From NCBI GenBank assembly GCA_942490945.1, contig CALNYZ010000017.1, positions 248,001 through 312,000 of the forward strand: a stretch of 64,000 nt of DNA, in the 5' to 3' direction. This document shows positions 52,335-62,372 of this stretch, one piece after another (the first letter of the stretch is position 1; each line of letters begins with the position of its first letter). A model generated the notes under the pieces. It was not told the origin of the DNA. It saw only the letters and a program-made list of their open reading frames with translations, and did not search any database. Position numbers and translations under genes: made by a program. This stretch comes from CALNYZ01 sp942490945. GTDB taxonomy: Bacteria > Pseudomonadota > Gammaproteobacteria > UBA6429 > Thiohalophilaceae.

Positions 52335-54692
52335 GTGCGAATAAATTTTGTCCCCACTAAAATTAAAACCAAACTCACCGTTGCCTTTGTGTTACTGGCA
52401 GCAATACCGCTTGTGATTAGCGGCATTGTCATGAATGTACAAGTCAACAGTGCCACACTCGAAGCGCTGAGCGAACAGGTACAAAATCGCTTGCTCACGT
52501 TACGTGAAATCAAGAAATCCCAGATAGAGGAATACCTGTCCGACCTGCGCAGCAAAGTCAAAACGTACTCCGTCGACCCGGTTACAGTTTCGGCGATTCA
52601 ATCTTTATCGCTGGGCTACAGCACGGACAAACGCAACGCACTACAGGATATTTCGGAAAAGCGTGCGGAACTGGTTAAATTTTATAAAACCAGCTTTACC
52701 GAGACCTATAACAAACGCAATGCAACACCTTATACCGACGCTGATAACTTTGTTAAACAATTAAGCGACAGCGCCGTTCTGCAGCAATTTTTCTTTCTTG
52801 CCCTGAACCAGAGCCCCTTTGGCGAAAAATATAATCTGCGTGACCCGGATAATGGCTTGAGTTATTCATCACGTCACCTGGGTAAACATGCGCAAATGTT
52901 AAGTTTCAAAAAACAACTGGATGTAGATGATATTCTGCTTGTTAATGCCAAGGGCGATGTCGTATACAGTATCCAGAAAAACATTGAATTCGCTACCTCG
53001 CTTACCAATGGTCCATTAAAAGATTCTTCACTGGCCCGGGCACATCAGGCTGCCATGGCTGCGAAAGATTCCAGCGTGGTCGTTTTTACTGACATGTCAC
53101 CCTATATTGGCGATTTTAATAACCCGGTCATGTTTGTTATCTCACCTATACAGGATTTGGAGGAAGAAGACGCGTTCGAAATATTGGGCACCATGATTAT
53201 TAAAATCAATCCGAAACGATTGAACAATATCATCAGTAACAACCAACAATGGGAAACGATTGGTTTGGGTAAAACTGGCGACACGTATCTTGTTGGTGCA
53301 GATAAATCTACCCGTACCCAGCGCCGTCAACTGGTCGAGAACCAGGAAAAATATTTGCAGCAACTTAAAGCTGTCGGTGTGAGCGATATTATTTTAAAAC
53401 AGATGCAAATCAAGAATTCTACTGTTGGCAATTTAAACATAGACACCCCGGCCAGCACCGAAGCATTGCAAGGCAAGTCAGGAATAAAAATCAGTCCGAA
53501 TATTATCGGCATAGACACACTGACCGCCTACGCGCCGATTACAAAATATGGCCTGAAGTGGGCAATCATCAGTGAAATTGCCACGGCTGAAGCGTTCGCA
53601 GCACAGGAAAGTCTGGATAACCGGGTTAAAATCATCGCCGTTATCATTACACTCGTGATGGCAGGGATCGCCATTGCAATCGGTATCACCTTCGCGAGCA
53701 AACTCACCGGACCGATCATTAAACTCAATAAAGATATTCATTATGTTAATGAAAACGCCGATCTTACCCACCGCATGTCGGCGCAATCAAAAGATGAAAT
53801 TGGACAGGCAGCCAACAGTCTCAATCAAATGCTGGAACACTTTCGTAGCAGTATCGAACAGGTAGCCAGCTCAACTGTCATGCTGACTAATTCTGCCGAT
53901 GTGATGTCTGGCATCACACAGGAATCCAGTCACGATATTCAGAAACAGTTTTCTGAAATCGATCAGGTAGCCACCGCGATAAACGAAATGACGGCCACCG
54001 TACAGGAAGTCGCACGTAATGCAACAGAAGCGGCCAAGGCGGCCGACCTGGCAGACGAGCAGTCCAATATGGGGCGCCGTACCGTTGAGCAAACCATTAA
54101 CTCAATTGATCAACTCGCCACCGAAATCGGAAACGTAGCTGAAGTTGTCGACAAGTTAAATGTTAAAAGTGAACACATTGGAACGGTCATGGATGTAATT
54201 AAAGGCATCGCCGAACAAACCAATCTGCTAGCGTTGAATGCAGCCATTGAGGCGGCACGCGCAGGAGAGCAGGGTCGCGGGTTTGCCGTGGTAGCGGATG
54301 AAGTCCGTACTCTGGCTGGCCGTACCCAGGATTCAGCCGGTGAAATTGAAACCATGATTCTTGAATTACAGGCCGATATGAAACACACGGTCACTGCGAT
54401 GCAAAGCAGCAAGCAACAGACTCAGGCCAGCGTTGAATCGGCTGCATCGGCAGGAGAAGCACTGAATGTTATTACCCAGTCCATTTCGACCATTAACGAA
54501 ATGAACACCATGATTGCCAGTGCAGCTGAAGAACAAAGTGCTGTAACGGATGAGATTAATAAAAATATAGAATCGATTCGGGTGATTTCGGAGCGTTCAA
54601 CCCAGGGCGCGGAACAGACCACGCAGTCCAGTGATGAGCTGCGTAGTCTGGCGATGAAATTACAGGAACTGGTTGCGCAATTTAAAACCTGA
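52335..54692 (+). CDS. Methyl-accepting chemotaxis protein
   Basis: 785 residues from GTG 52335 (an ATG at 52330 is in another frame and hits a stop). Membrane helix at about 13-33, a periplasmic sensing domain of some 400 residues with the dCache-like layout, second membrane helix about 433-453, HAMP to about 510, and a signalling domain with the hairpin tip GIAEQTNLLALNAAIEAARA and GRGFAVVADEVRTLA. It passes ligand occupancy to CheA/CheW. No che genes are near, which is common. No C-terminal pentapeptide for CheR binding is seen. Confidence 0.93.
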   Translation: MRINFVPTKIKTKLTVAFVLLAAIPLVISGIVMNVQVNSATLEALSEQVQNRLLTLREIKKSQIEEYLSDLRSKVKTYSVDPVTVSAIQSLSLGYSTDKRNALQDISEKRAELVKFYKTSFTETYNKRNATPYTDADNFVKQLSDSAVLQQFFFLALNQSPFGEKYNLRDPDNGLSYSSRHLGKHAQMLSFKKQLDVDDILLVNAKGDVVYSIQKNIEFATSLTNGPLKDSSLARAHQAAMAAKDSSVVVFTDMSPYIGDFNNPVMFVISPIQDLEEEDAFEILGTMIIKINPKRLNNIISNNQQWETIGLGKTGDTYLVGADKSTRTQRRQLVENQEKYLQQLKAVGVSDIILKQMQIKNSTVGNLNIDTPASTEALQGKSGIKISPNIIGIDTLTAYAPITKYGLKWAIISEIATAEAFAAQESLDNRVKIIAVIITLVMAGIAIAIGITFASKLTGPIIKLNKDIHYVNENADLTHRMSAQSKDEIGQAANSLNQMLEHFRSSIEQVASSTVMLTNSADVMSGITQESSHDIQKQFSEIDQVATAINEMTATVQEVARNATEAAKAADLADEQSNMGRRTVEQTINSIDQLATEIGNVAEVVDKLNVKSEHIGTVMDVIKGIAEQTNLLALNAAIEAARAGEQGRGFAVVADEVRTLAGRTQDSAGEIETMILELQADMKHTVTAMQSSKQQTQASVESAASAGEALNVITQSISTINEMNTMIASAAEEQSAVTDEINKNIESIRVISERSTQGAEQTTQSSDELRSLAMKLQELVAQFKT

Positions 54693-54718
54693 TTGTTCGC
54701 CCGGGGGCTGGCAAACCT

Positions 54719-55561
54719 TTATTTTTCTGCAACGATGTAGGTATTCCAGGATTCCTGATTTTCGACTTCGGTGGTTTCATAGTACTCACCGGTACCTTCC
54801 AGCTCATCGTCATCATCATCCGACTCTTCAAAGCGCTCCCAATAGACGCGTACCTTGCTATAACCGGCCTCTTCAAATATTTCCTTGATTTCCGGTATAC
54901 CATACAAACGCCACGCATAAGAAAAAGCTTTTTCCAGTCGCGAGCCATCGTCAAATTCATAATGGATATAACACTGCATGTGATTATCGATGGGATTAAA
55001 TGAATGCTGATCCCAGATATAGGTTGCAGGTTCATCTTCGATTTCACTTTCTTCTTCAATTTCTTCGTAGCACTCGGTACCACCAAAGAGATCAACGACC
55101 ATAATGCCGTCATCTTTCAGACTCTTGCGCGCCTGCTCAAAGTAGTGTCGTAATTCGTCGCGTTTCTCAAACAGGCAATAGCTGAAGTTAAACGCACAGA
55201 CGATATCAACCTGTGGCTCGGTGACGTTGCGCACATCATCCTGAATCAGTTCGATACGACTGGCAAATTCTTCGCCTTCCACATCAATATTATTCTTTTG
55301 TCCCCAATCCAGTGTTTCCTTGTCCAGATCGACGCCAATTGCCGTGCGATTTGGTGCGCTCTTGCACCATTCGGCACTCAGGTAAGCTGTACCACAAAAA
55401 TCTTCTTTCAGGCTCAGCGGGTCTTTATTCCGTATGGCGCGATAGGTTTTTTCAAAAAACTCAACTTCAGCTTCCGGAGCCTGTACAGACTTTTGATAAA
55501 GTGCATGGCGGTCAGCCTGGTCGGCCATGGTTAATTTGGTGGCATTGCTTGAGTCAGACAT
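54719..55561 (-). CDS. SAM-dependent methyltransferase with acidic tail
   Basis: Start set at ATG 55561, with GAGGAG upstream (GGAG four bases before); an in-frame start at 55606 is too early. 280 residues. Class I core: LKEDFCGTAYLSAEWCKSAP, GVDLDKETLDWGQKNNI, DVRNVTEPQVDIVCAFNFSY, and MVVDLFGGTECYEEIEEESE. The C-terminal EESDDDDDELEG is a strongly acidic patch. Substrate unknown. The cytoplasmic protein converges with the chemoreceptor gene. Confidence 0.85.
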   Translation of the reverse strand: MSDSSNATKLTMADQADRHALYQKSVQAPEAEVEFFEKTYRAIRNKDPLSLKEDFCGTAYLSAEWCKSAPNRTAIGVDLDKETLDWGQKNNIDVEGEEFASRIELIQDDVRNVTEPQVDIVCAFNFSYCLFEKRDELRHYFEQARKSLKDDGIMVVDLFGGTECYEEIEEESEIEDEPATYIWDQHSFNPIDNHMQCYIHYEFDDGSRLEKAFSYAWRLYGIPEIKEIFEEAGYSKVRVYWERFEESDDDDDELEGTGEYYETTEVENQESWNTYIVAEK

Positions 55562-55864
55562 ACTGCTCCTCTTTACACGATTTCTTATGAATGGATTTAT
55601 ATACAACTATCATGGCTGTATTTTATTTCGCGCTATTATAAACGGATTCTACAATCCGGGGTAATTATTATCATCGCAAAGGATAATATGAAGGATCACA
55701 CCAACTTATAGCAATACGCTCAAGCGTAATATTAACCTGTCAGTTTAAAACACAATGCCAAGTTAACGATTTATAAATATCTTTTGTAACCTGACAGTAC
55801 AAACCCCCTGAATCGATGATAAAATAGTCTATTCATAAACAATGACCAAACCTGAACGATTATT
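55562..55864 (+). promoter_or_regulatory. Upstream region of ispG with two near-identical 12-mers
   Basis: 303 bases with no gene. TAACCTGTCAGT (55733-55744) and TAACCTGACAGT (55787-55798) differ by one base and are 54 bases apart, about five helical turns. They might be operator sites for the ispG promoter. A-T-rich tracts and GATAAAATAG (55817-55826) may form the -10 region. No riboswitch or RNA gene is recognised. Confidence 0.4.
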
Positions 55865-57106
55865 ATGCCTGATTCACCTCTAACAACAGTCCATACCCGT
55901 CACAAAACCCGGCAAGTGATGGTCGGCAATATCGCTGTGGGTGGTGATGCGCCTATTGTTGTGCAATCCATGACAAATACTGACACGGCGAATGTCGCCG
56001 CGACAGTCAGACAGATTCAACAACTGAGTGATGCCGGCTCAGAACTTGTGCGTATTACGGTAAACAGTCTGGAAGCGGCAGAAGCAGTGCCCAGGATTGT
56101 CGAGAATCTGGATAAATTCGGTTATCACACACCGCTGATTGGTGATTTTCATTTTAACGGCCATAAACTGCTAAGCAGTGTTCCGGACTGCGCAAAAACC
56201 CTGGCCAAATACCGCATCAACCCGGGTAATGTTGGTAAAGGCAAGAAACATGACGAGCAGTACACGCAAATGATCGAAATGGCCATGACGCATAACAAGC
56301 CGGTTCGCATTGGCGTGAACTGGGGCAGTCTTGATCAGGCTGTGCTGGCCCGACTTATGGATGAAAATGCCAAACGTGCTGTACCTGATACCCCACAAAC
56401 CATCATGCACCGTGCCGTTGTCACCTCAGCACTGGAAAGTGCCGCACAAGCTGAAAAAATCGGTATGGGTAAAGACAAAATTATTCTTTCCTGCAAGATG
56501 AGTGGTGTGCAGGACCTGCTGCAGGTCTACCAACAACTGGCAAGCCAATGTGATTATCCACTGCATCTCGGCCTGACCGAAGCGGGCATGGGATCAAAAG
56601 GCATTGTTGCATCGACCGCCGCACTGGCCATTTTGTTGCAACAAGGTATCGGCGATACAATTCGTATCTCACTTACCCCTGAACCCGGCGGTGACCGAAC
56701 ACAAGAAGTTCGCGTAGCGCAGGAAATCTTACAAACATTGGGACTACGTGCCTTCACCCCGATGGTTATCGCCTGTCCCGGATGTGGACGAACCACCAGT
56801 ACGGTATTTCAACAGTTAGCCCAGGAAATACAGTCCTGGTTACAACAACAAATGCCAACCTGGCACACACAGTATCAAGGTGTCGAGAACATGTCGGTTG
56901 CGGTGATGGGCTGTGTTGTTAACGGACCGGGTGAAAGCAAACATGCCAACATTGGCATCAGCTTGCCCGGTACGGGTGAAAAACCAGTGGCACCAGTTTA
57001 TGTTGATGGCAATAAAACAGTGACACTGAAAGGCGATAATATCGCGCGCGAATTTCAGCAACTCGTCGCAGAATATGTCAGTCGTACTTACGCAAAGAAT
57101 ACCTGA
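55865..57106 (+). CDS. ispG: 4-hydroxy-3-methylbut-2-enyl diphosphate synthase
   Basis: 413 residues, longer than E. coli IspG (372) because of extended segments in the middle. Landmarks: PIVVQSMTNTDTANVAATVR, the GDFHFNGHKL segment, the NPGNVGKGKK phosphate region, and [4Fe-4S] cysteines in ACPGCGR plus VAVMGCVVNGPGE. It makes HMBPP from methylerythritol cyclodiphosphate in the MEP pathway. The Fe-S requirement links it to the A-type carrier seen in this window. Its upstream region has a pair of 12-mers. It converges with the EamA transporter. Confidence 0.95.
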   Translation: MPDSPLTTVHTRHKTRQVMVGNIAVGGDAPIVVQSMTNTDTANVAATVRQIQQLSDAGSELVRITVNSLEAAEAVPRIVENLDKFGYHTPLIGDFHFNGHKLLSSVPDCAKTLAKYRINPGNVGKGKKHDEQYTQMIEMAMTHNKPVRIGVNWGSLDQAVLARLMDENAKRAVPDTPQTIMHRAVVTSALESAAQAEKIGMGKDKIILSCKMSGVQDLLQVYQQLASQCDYPLHLGLTEAGMGSKGIVASTAALAILLQQGIGDTIRISLTPEPGGDRTQEVRVAQEILQTLGLRAFTPMVIACPGCGRTTSTVFQQLAQEIQSWLQQQMPTWHTQYQGVENMSVAVMGCVVNGPGESKHANIGISLPGTGEKPVAPVYVDGNKTVTLKGDNIAREFQQLVAEYVSRTYAKNT

Positions 57107-57169
57107 CGTAATGACGCCAGGCATTTCTCAGCTCGTAAGCATTTGATGCCAGATTCAGTACCGCGTTAT

Positions 57170-58072
57170 TCAAGAGACTGTTTTATTACCGGCACGCATC
57201 AAAAATCGATCAAGCTTGTGCCCCCATTGATAGAATGCCATCCCGGTTAGAATACAAGCAGAACCTGCCCAGATAATATACGGGATATGTTCGTTATTCA
57301 AAATGGTGCCCAACATTAACGCCAGTACCGGAGTCATTAATGGAATCAACCCTACTCTGCTTGCATGGTTGTGCTTCAATATATAAAAAAACAACATAAA
57401 GCCGACAACAGAACCAACCACACCCAGATACACTATTGACAAGCCTGAACGCAAACCAATTTCAGCCGGCCACGTCGATCCCGATAAAATCCAGGTAAGC
57501 AGATACAACGGCAAACTGAACAGCAAGCCACCTGTGGTAATTTGCAAGGTGGTCAACTCATGCGACAACCGTTTCACCACCACCGTGCTCAATGAATGTA
57601 AAAACATGGCGACAAATACCGCCAACATGCCCACGCGTGCTGCCGTTGATGCATCGAATGGCGCATTGAATATCATCACCAGTCCCAGCAGTCCGAGTGC
57701 AATACCCAACACTTTGCGTGGCGTGAAGGCTTTTTCATGCAGCATAACTATCGCTAAAATACCGGTAACAATCGGTGTTAAGCCAAATATTACGGACACA
57801 ATACCTGAGGCAATAAATTGCGCACCCCAGTAGACTGACGACATGGCGCCGTAAATACCGAGCGCAGCAGCAAGATAAATTTTGATCGCGTGCTTGTTCA
57901 ACACCAGGCGTTGACGTGACATGACTAACATGACATAACAAATCGTCGTTCCGATTACCATACGTGCCACCACACCGAACAGGAACCCGGGTGTTTCGCC
58001 GCTCCATTTAATTGCCAGCGGCGTGGTAGTCCAAATCAAGATGACACCGATATAGGCTAACGGTATGGACAT
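57170..58072 (-). CDS. EamA-family (DMT) transporter
   Basis: Start set at ATG 58072, which has GAGG eight bases upstream; an in-frame start at 58099 is within the terminator region. 300 residues with ten membrane helices in two EamA repeats (LAYIGVILIWTTTPLAIKWS, and the second half from FVAMFLHSLSTVV). Such proteins export amino acids or other metabolites. The substrate is unknown. A terminator and a possible leader peptide just upstream suggest control by attenuation. Confidence 0.88.
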   Translation of the reverse strand: MSIPLAYIGVILIWTTTPLAIKWSGETPGFLFGVVARMVIGTTICYVMLVMSRQRLVLNKHAIKIYLAAALGIYGAMSSVYWGAQFIASGIVSVIFGLTPIVTGILAIVMLHEKAFTPRKVLGIALGLLGLVMIFNAPFDASTAARVGMLAVFVAMFLHSLSTVVVKRLSHELTTLQITTGGLLFSLPLYLLTWILSGSTWPAEIGLRSGLSIVYLGVVGSVVGFMLFFYILKHNHASRVGLIPLMTPVLALMLGTILNNEHIPYIIWAGSACILTGMAFYQWGHKLDRFLMRAGNKTVS

Positions 58073-58101
58073 TGTTATATCCTCTTCACAATTACACAAA
58101 C

Positions 58102-58184
58102 AAAAAAGCCACAGCTTTTGGGGCTGTGGCCTGAGAATCTTTAAAACTGAATAACAAAATTAGTTCATGAATTTCCTCTCAGGC
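58102..58184 (-). promoter_or_regulatory. Attenuator-like leader of the EamA transporter
   Basis: On the minus strand there is an intrinsic terminator: stem GCCACAGC/GCTGTGGC (58123-58130 and 58108-58115), 7-base loop, then six T (58107-58102), ending 29 bases before the transporter start. A competing stem, GCCTGAGA (58177-58184) with TCTCAGGC (58129-58136), shares two bases with the terminator's left arm. The pair looks like a switch, either by translation of the short leader reading frame or by ligand binding. A TPP riboswitch is not supported. Confidence 0.6.
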
Positions 58185-58234
58185 ACACAATACACGCGGC
58201 GCCATTTTGGCAGTACGAGCACCTTGACTTGCAT
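58160..58234 (-). CDS. Possible leader peptide, 24 residues
   Basis: ATG at 58234 and stop at 58160 give MQVKVLVLPKWRRVYCVPER plus four residues; an earlier in-frame ATG at 58261 would make 33 residues. The reading frame ends inside the loop between the two arms of the competing stem, so a translating ribosome would cover the left arm and free the terminator. There is no run of a single amino acid, only an Arg pair. This is uncertain and may be chance. Confidence 0.3.
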   Translation of the reverse strand: MQVKVLVLPKWRRVYCVPERKFMN

Positions 58235-58340
58235 AATGTGTTGTTGACAGGAAATATTCATCATGGTTTTAGTGTGACCTGCATCAAACAGACTGTCAAG
58301 TATTTTTGCCAGACTGAAATTAAATTATCACAAACCGGTT

Positions 58341-58967
58341 TCAAGATTGAAAATCATGCGCTGTATAAAAATATTTCCAGTTGGATGTTGTTGTCTCTGA
58401 AAGTGCCTGTAACAAGCCATCGGTCGGCACGGCTTCATGCGGATACACATTGAGTATTTCGATAAATACATTACCCCAACCAGTCTGTTTACGCCAATCA
58501 AGATCAGCTACATCACTGCTATGCTGACATGCATGACATGTAATCCTGTCGGGATCTGATCGTAGTGACGAATGCAGTTGTGAAATATCTGCTTTAACCG
58601 GTCGTCGACATGCCGGGCAGCGTGGCACTTGCTGAATATGATCGTAGCGTTTCCCGTAATAAGGAACGGCATATTGTCCATCTTCACCAGCATGTTGCGA
58701 CAAACGGACAAACGTAAAATTTACCTTGCCCGCTTCCATGACATCCGGAATTTGCAGTTCGATGGCCGGCGAACATCCCATAAAGATTATCTGTTGCATA
58801 AATCCGTCACCAACCGCATAACAATGCTGCTGATTGTTGACTGGCTGTTGAATAATTTCCATATCACGCAGTCTGGTGCGAAGTTTTTCCAGCACTTCCG
58901 CCAGATCCGTCTCTGTTATCGTTACCAATACCAGGCGGTTAACATCTTTTGTGACAAGATTATTCAT
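58341..58967 (-). CDS. Zinc-ribbon protein of unknown function
   Basis: 208 residues without signal peptide. The centre has two Cys pairs, CPACRRP and CHACQHS, 25 residues apart, forming a probable zinc ribbon. The N-terminus is a mixed alpha-beta domain (NRLVLVTITETDLAEVLEKL) and a helix-rich end. I do not recognise the family. Its 3' end is 107 bases ahead of the possible leader ORF of the EamA gene. No ribosome-binding site is clear. Confidence 0.65.
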   Translation of the reverse strand: MNNLVTKDVNRLVLVTITETDLAEVLEKLRTRLRDMEIIQQPVNNQQHCYAVGDGFMQQIIFMGCSPAIELQIPDVMEAGKVNFTFVRLSQHAGEDGQYAVPYYGKRYDHIQQVPRCPACRRPVKADISQLHSSLRSDPDRITCHACQHSSDVADLDWRKQTGWGNVFIEILNVYPHEAVPTDGLLQALSETTTSNWKYFYTAHDFQS

Positions 58968-59162
58968 ATATAGTCGTATTCAAATGACATGAAATTTCCG
59001 GATTTTATAGTATAAACAGGATATTAACATGGAAAACCGGTGTCACAATCCGCTACAATTCAACCTGAATACAGATTTGCCCGATTTGACTGAATAATAT
59101 GGCATTCACCCTTTTAATCAGTCTGTTATCAGCATCACTTAACGCAACACACCGAGGTCTTT

Positions 59163-59477
59163 ATGTCTGCAGATGATTATGCACACGAACGCGAAATTTT
59201 GATGGTCATGAAAAAAGTGCTGACAGATATTGCCAAGGAAACATTTACCAAGCCCGGGTTTCGACATCCTTTGTCTGATAGCACTATTGAAAACATGCGC
59301 CAATGCCTTGGACTCATTTCCGCACGAGAAATGGAAATAGTCAAAGCCTGTGGTGAATCAATGGATATGCGCCCACGTTACGTTGATGAACCGACATCCA
59401 AACAAGCATCGGTTGTTGTGAAACTGGATGCGAAAATGACTAACACAAGCTCACAGCAAAAACCCGACAATAAATAA
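59163..59477 (+). CDS. Small hypothetical cytoplasmic protein
   Basis: 104 residues; GAGG lies seven bases before the ATG. Mostly helical: DDYAHEREILMVMKKVLTDI, then LSDSTIENMRQCLGLISARE, and a Ser/Gln-rich tail. No signal or membrane segment. The family is not known to me. The gene stands alone, with 374 bases before the GGDEF-EAL gene. The good ribosome-binding site and codon flow make it a likely real gene. Confidence 0.7.
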   Translation: MSADDYAHEREILMVMKKVLTDIAKETFTKPGFRHPLSDSTIENMRQCLGLISAREMEIVKACGESMDMRPRYVDEPTSKQASVVVKLDAKMTNTSSQQKPDNK

Positions 59478-59851
59478 GCGTGCGAGTTTTACAGTACCGC
59501 ATATAGTCTTTCTCGAGATTTGAATACACCTCCAGAAATTTGTTAGCCAATCTTTTTTAGGTATGAGGGAAAACAGGCTTAATCCTGTAAATCCGGTGCT
59601 TGCGACATTTATACTAGATCGCTACAACAGCAGACGAAATAGCCTGAAATTGTGTAGATACGACGAATTTTATTTGTCTGTCTCATTCAAACCTGTAGCG
59701 CATTTTATTGTAAAAACATAACCTTTTGAATTATAAGGGTAATATTTTTATATTCATTGTAGCCGCGATCTGAACAAAATCATGGCAAATGGGGTGAACT
59801 GGATGGATGTATTATACTTAACAGGATGAATCACGGATCTTCAATGTCTTG
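59478..59851 (+). promoter_or_regulatory. Upstream region of the GGDEF-EAL gene with a candidate promoter
   Basis: 374 bases without a gene. A candidate sigma-70 promoter has TTGTAA (59708-59713), an 18-base spacer and TATAAG (59732-59737). This leaves a leader of about 110 bases before the ATG. The small repeat ACAGG/CCTGT at 59570-59590 is weak. I see no small RNA or riboswitch that I can name. Confidence 0.35.
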
Positions 59852-62368
59852 ATGTTAAAACCAGCCTATCTGCACAGCCTTCGTAACCGTTACTTTTTAA
59901 CGACGCTCATCCTGTTACTCGCCGTATTGGCAGGGGCAATCATTACTCACTTTCATGTTAATGAAAATCGAACTACGACTACTGCAAATATCAGTTTACG
60001 CAATTCATATATCGGTGAAAGTCGAGACATTCGCACCAGTGTCTGGAATATTCGTGAATCACTGAGTAATTTCCTGCTCGATCCATTTCATGCTAACCAC
60101 CGCAACGAGCTACTTGAAGCGATCAACAGTGCTATTATGCTGACGGATGTTTTTCTTAAATCAGACGAATTTAAAAATCAAAATCTACATCAACATATCA
60201 CGGCATTACGGGAAAACCTCAATACATTAAAGTCCCAAATTGATACTTTAATTACAATACGCACATCGCCGACCATACAATACCCTGCGCTGGCATACGC
60301 ACGACAAAAAATGCTGCCCTATCATCTGGAATTCCAGACTGCTGCCACACTGGCGCTTGATGAAATTTCAGGTGACAAAAAACAGGCGCAAGCTTACCGG
60401 TTATTGTTACAACTAAAATACTCATGGGCACAAATGATATCTGAATTTCGCATGCACATATCCAATCGCCTGGGTTCTTTTGATACGGCATCGTTTAACA
60501 ACCAGGTTGCAGATATCAATCAATGGCATTCTGAAGTTACACAGCTCATAAAAAAACTCGACAGCCTGCAATCCAAAGACAAGCTCGACTTTCAGGTCAG
60601 CCTGAGTCTGGAAACATTAAAAAATAGTGCGCTAAAATGGAAAGAACAATTCGTAAAAGTCACCGAAGTGCATACAACAAATGACTGGCGCCAGGATACT
60701 GTCTTTATTAAAAACAATGTCGCGCCTTTGTTTAGTAAAATCTGGCAAAATATTATTGATATCGATTTGACGCTCGAGCAATCAGCAAATCGCGACCTGA
60801 ATAGTCTGAATGCAGATGCACAAAGTTTTATTCGTCTGCTCTGGATGCTGACCTTTTTTGGCATGGTACTGGTAAGTCTGGGATACCTGATTTTGAACCG
60901 TGTCATCATTCAGCCCATTTCGTTAATGACTGAGGCGCTTAAATCTGAAGCGCAGGGCAGAAAACATAATGAGTTACCTGTTCCGAATTCAGTTGAGACT
61001 CAAAATCTGGTTGATGCCTTCAATGAAATGCAAAAACAGGTTCACTCTCGACAACTGGCGCTGGAACATCAGGCTTTGCATGACAGTCTGACAGGCCTGG
61101 CCAATCGAACGCTGTTACTCGACCGGCTGGTGCATGCCATTAATCAGGCACACCGTGGTCATACACCAATCGCACTTTGTATAATAGATCTCGACAGATT
61201 CAAGGAAGTAAATGACACGCTAGGCCATTATATTGGTGATGTGCTGCTCGAGGAAGTGGGACGTCGCTTTATCAACACACTAAGAGATATCGATACAGTT
61301 GCGCGCATGGGCGGTGATGAATTTGCGATATTGCTACCCGGCGATGGTGAAGAAGAAGCCATCTTTGTTGCCAACAAGTTACTTGAAACACTCAGCAATG
61401 AATTTGTTATCGAAGGACATTTGCTCTATGTTGGCGCCAGCATCGGTATTTCTATTTATCCGCAGCACGGCACAGATGCAAAATCACTCATACAGCGCGC
61501 AGATATTGCCATGTATCATGCCAAACACAACAAGCGCGGTTATGCCATTTATAACCCGCATGAAGATAAACACAGTATTGGTCGCTTGGCGCTGGTATCG
61601 GAACTGAACCAGGCTATACAACTTGATCAACTGACTCTTTACTATCAACCACAAGTCGATATGACTTCGGGTGCAGTTCGCGCGGTGGAAGCACTGTTAC
61701 GTTGGAACCATCCCGGATTCGGCTGGCTGCCACCATTGGATATCGTCAAGCTGGCAGAAGAGAACAACCTGATTAATCCACTAACCGGCTGGATTATTGA
61801 CAGGGCCATTGCTGACTACGCCGACTGGTCAACTACGGGCACCATTTTGCCAGTGACTATCAACCTTTCTGTACATAACTTGCAAGATAAAGAACTCATA
61901 CAGAGTATCTCAAACGCACTGGACAAGTATAAAGTAACACCTGACTGCATCGCATTCGAGATCACCGAAACTGCCATGATGAGCGAACCCAGTCATGCTA
62001 TTCGCGTATTACGCAGCATACATGATATGGGAATTAAATTATCGATTGACGATTATGGTACCGGATATTCTTCCCTGAGTTATCTGCGACAGGTCCCCGC
62101 CGAAGAGTTAAAAATCGACAAATCATTTGTGCGCTCCTTAACCGAGAATGATGATGATGCCATTATCGTCCGATCAACAATTGACCTTGCACATAATCTT
62201 GGTCTTAAAGTTGTTGCCGAAGGTGTTGAATCTGTTGATGCATGGGATATACTGGCGATGCTGGGCTGTGACACGGCACAAGGTTTTTATATTTGCACAC
62301 CACTACCCGTCGACAAACTTATAAACTGGGTAACTACCAAAAACAATACAAAGGTCGTCTCGAGATAA
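59852..62368 (+). CDS. Membrane GGDEF-EAL protein (c-di-GMP synthesis and breakdown)
   Basis: 838 residues from ATG 59852. First membrane helix at about 15-36, a periplasmic helical sensor to about 325, second membrane helix about 327-349, HAMP-like linker, GGDEF domain (about 410-570) with MGGDEFAILL intact, and EAL domain (about 585-830) with VEALLRW, FEITETAMM, DDYGTGYSSLSYLRQV, KIDKSFV and EGVES. Both active sites look complete, so it could make or break c-di-GMP depending on state. It is followed after four bases by the DUF465 gene. Confidence 0.92.
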   Translation: MLKPAYLHSLRNRYFLTTLILLLAVLAGAIITHFHVNENRTTTTANISLRNSYIGESRDIRTSVWNIRESLSNFLLDPFHANHRNELLEAINSAIMLTDVFLKSDEFKNQNLHQHITALRENLNTLKSQIDTLITIRTSPTIQYPALAYARQKMLPYHLEFQTAATLALDEISGDKKQAQAYRLLLQLKYSWAQMISEFRMHISNRLGSFDTASFNNQVADINQWHSEVTQLIKKLDSLQSKDKLDFQVSLSLETLKNSALKWKEQFVKVTEVHTTNDWRQDTVFIKNNVAPLFSKIWQNIIDIDLTLEQSANRDLNSLNADAQSFIRLLWMLTFFGMVLVSLGYLILNRVIIQPISLMTEALKSEAQGRKHNELPVPNSVETQNLVDAFNEMQKQVHSRQLALEHQALHDSLTGLANRTLLLDRLVHAINQAHRGHTPIALCIIDLDRFKEVNDTLGHYIGDVLLEEVGRRFINTLRDIDTVARMGGDEFAILLPGDGEEEAIFVANKLLETLSNEFVIEGHLLYVGASIGISIYPQHGTDAKSLIQRADIAMYHAKHNKRGYAIYNPHEDKHSIGRLALVSELNQAIQLDQLTLYYQPQVDMTSGAVRAVEALLRWNHPGFGWLPPLDIVKLAEENNLINPLTGWIIDRAIADYADWSTTGTILPVTINLSVHNLQDKELIQSISNALDKYKVTPDCIAFEITETAMMSEPSHAIRVLRSIHDMGIKLSIDDYGTGYSSLSYLRQVPAEELKIDKSFVRSLTENDDDAIIVRSTIDLAHNLGLKVVAEGVESVDAWDILAMLGCDTAQGFYICTPLPVDKLINWVTTKNNTKVVSR

Positions 62369-62372
62369 TTAT

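Noticed and set aside
58141..58234. TPP riboswitch suggested by a CTGAGA motif
   Set aside because: The other conserved parts of the TPP aptamer are missing; the motif is better explained as one arm of a stem.
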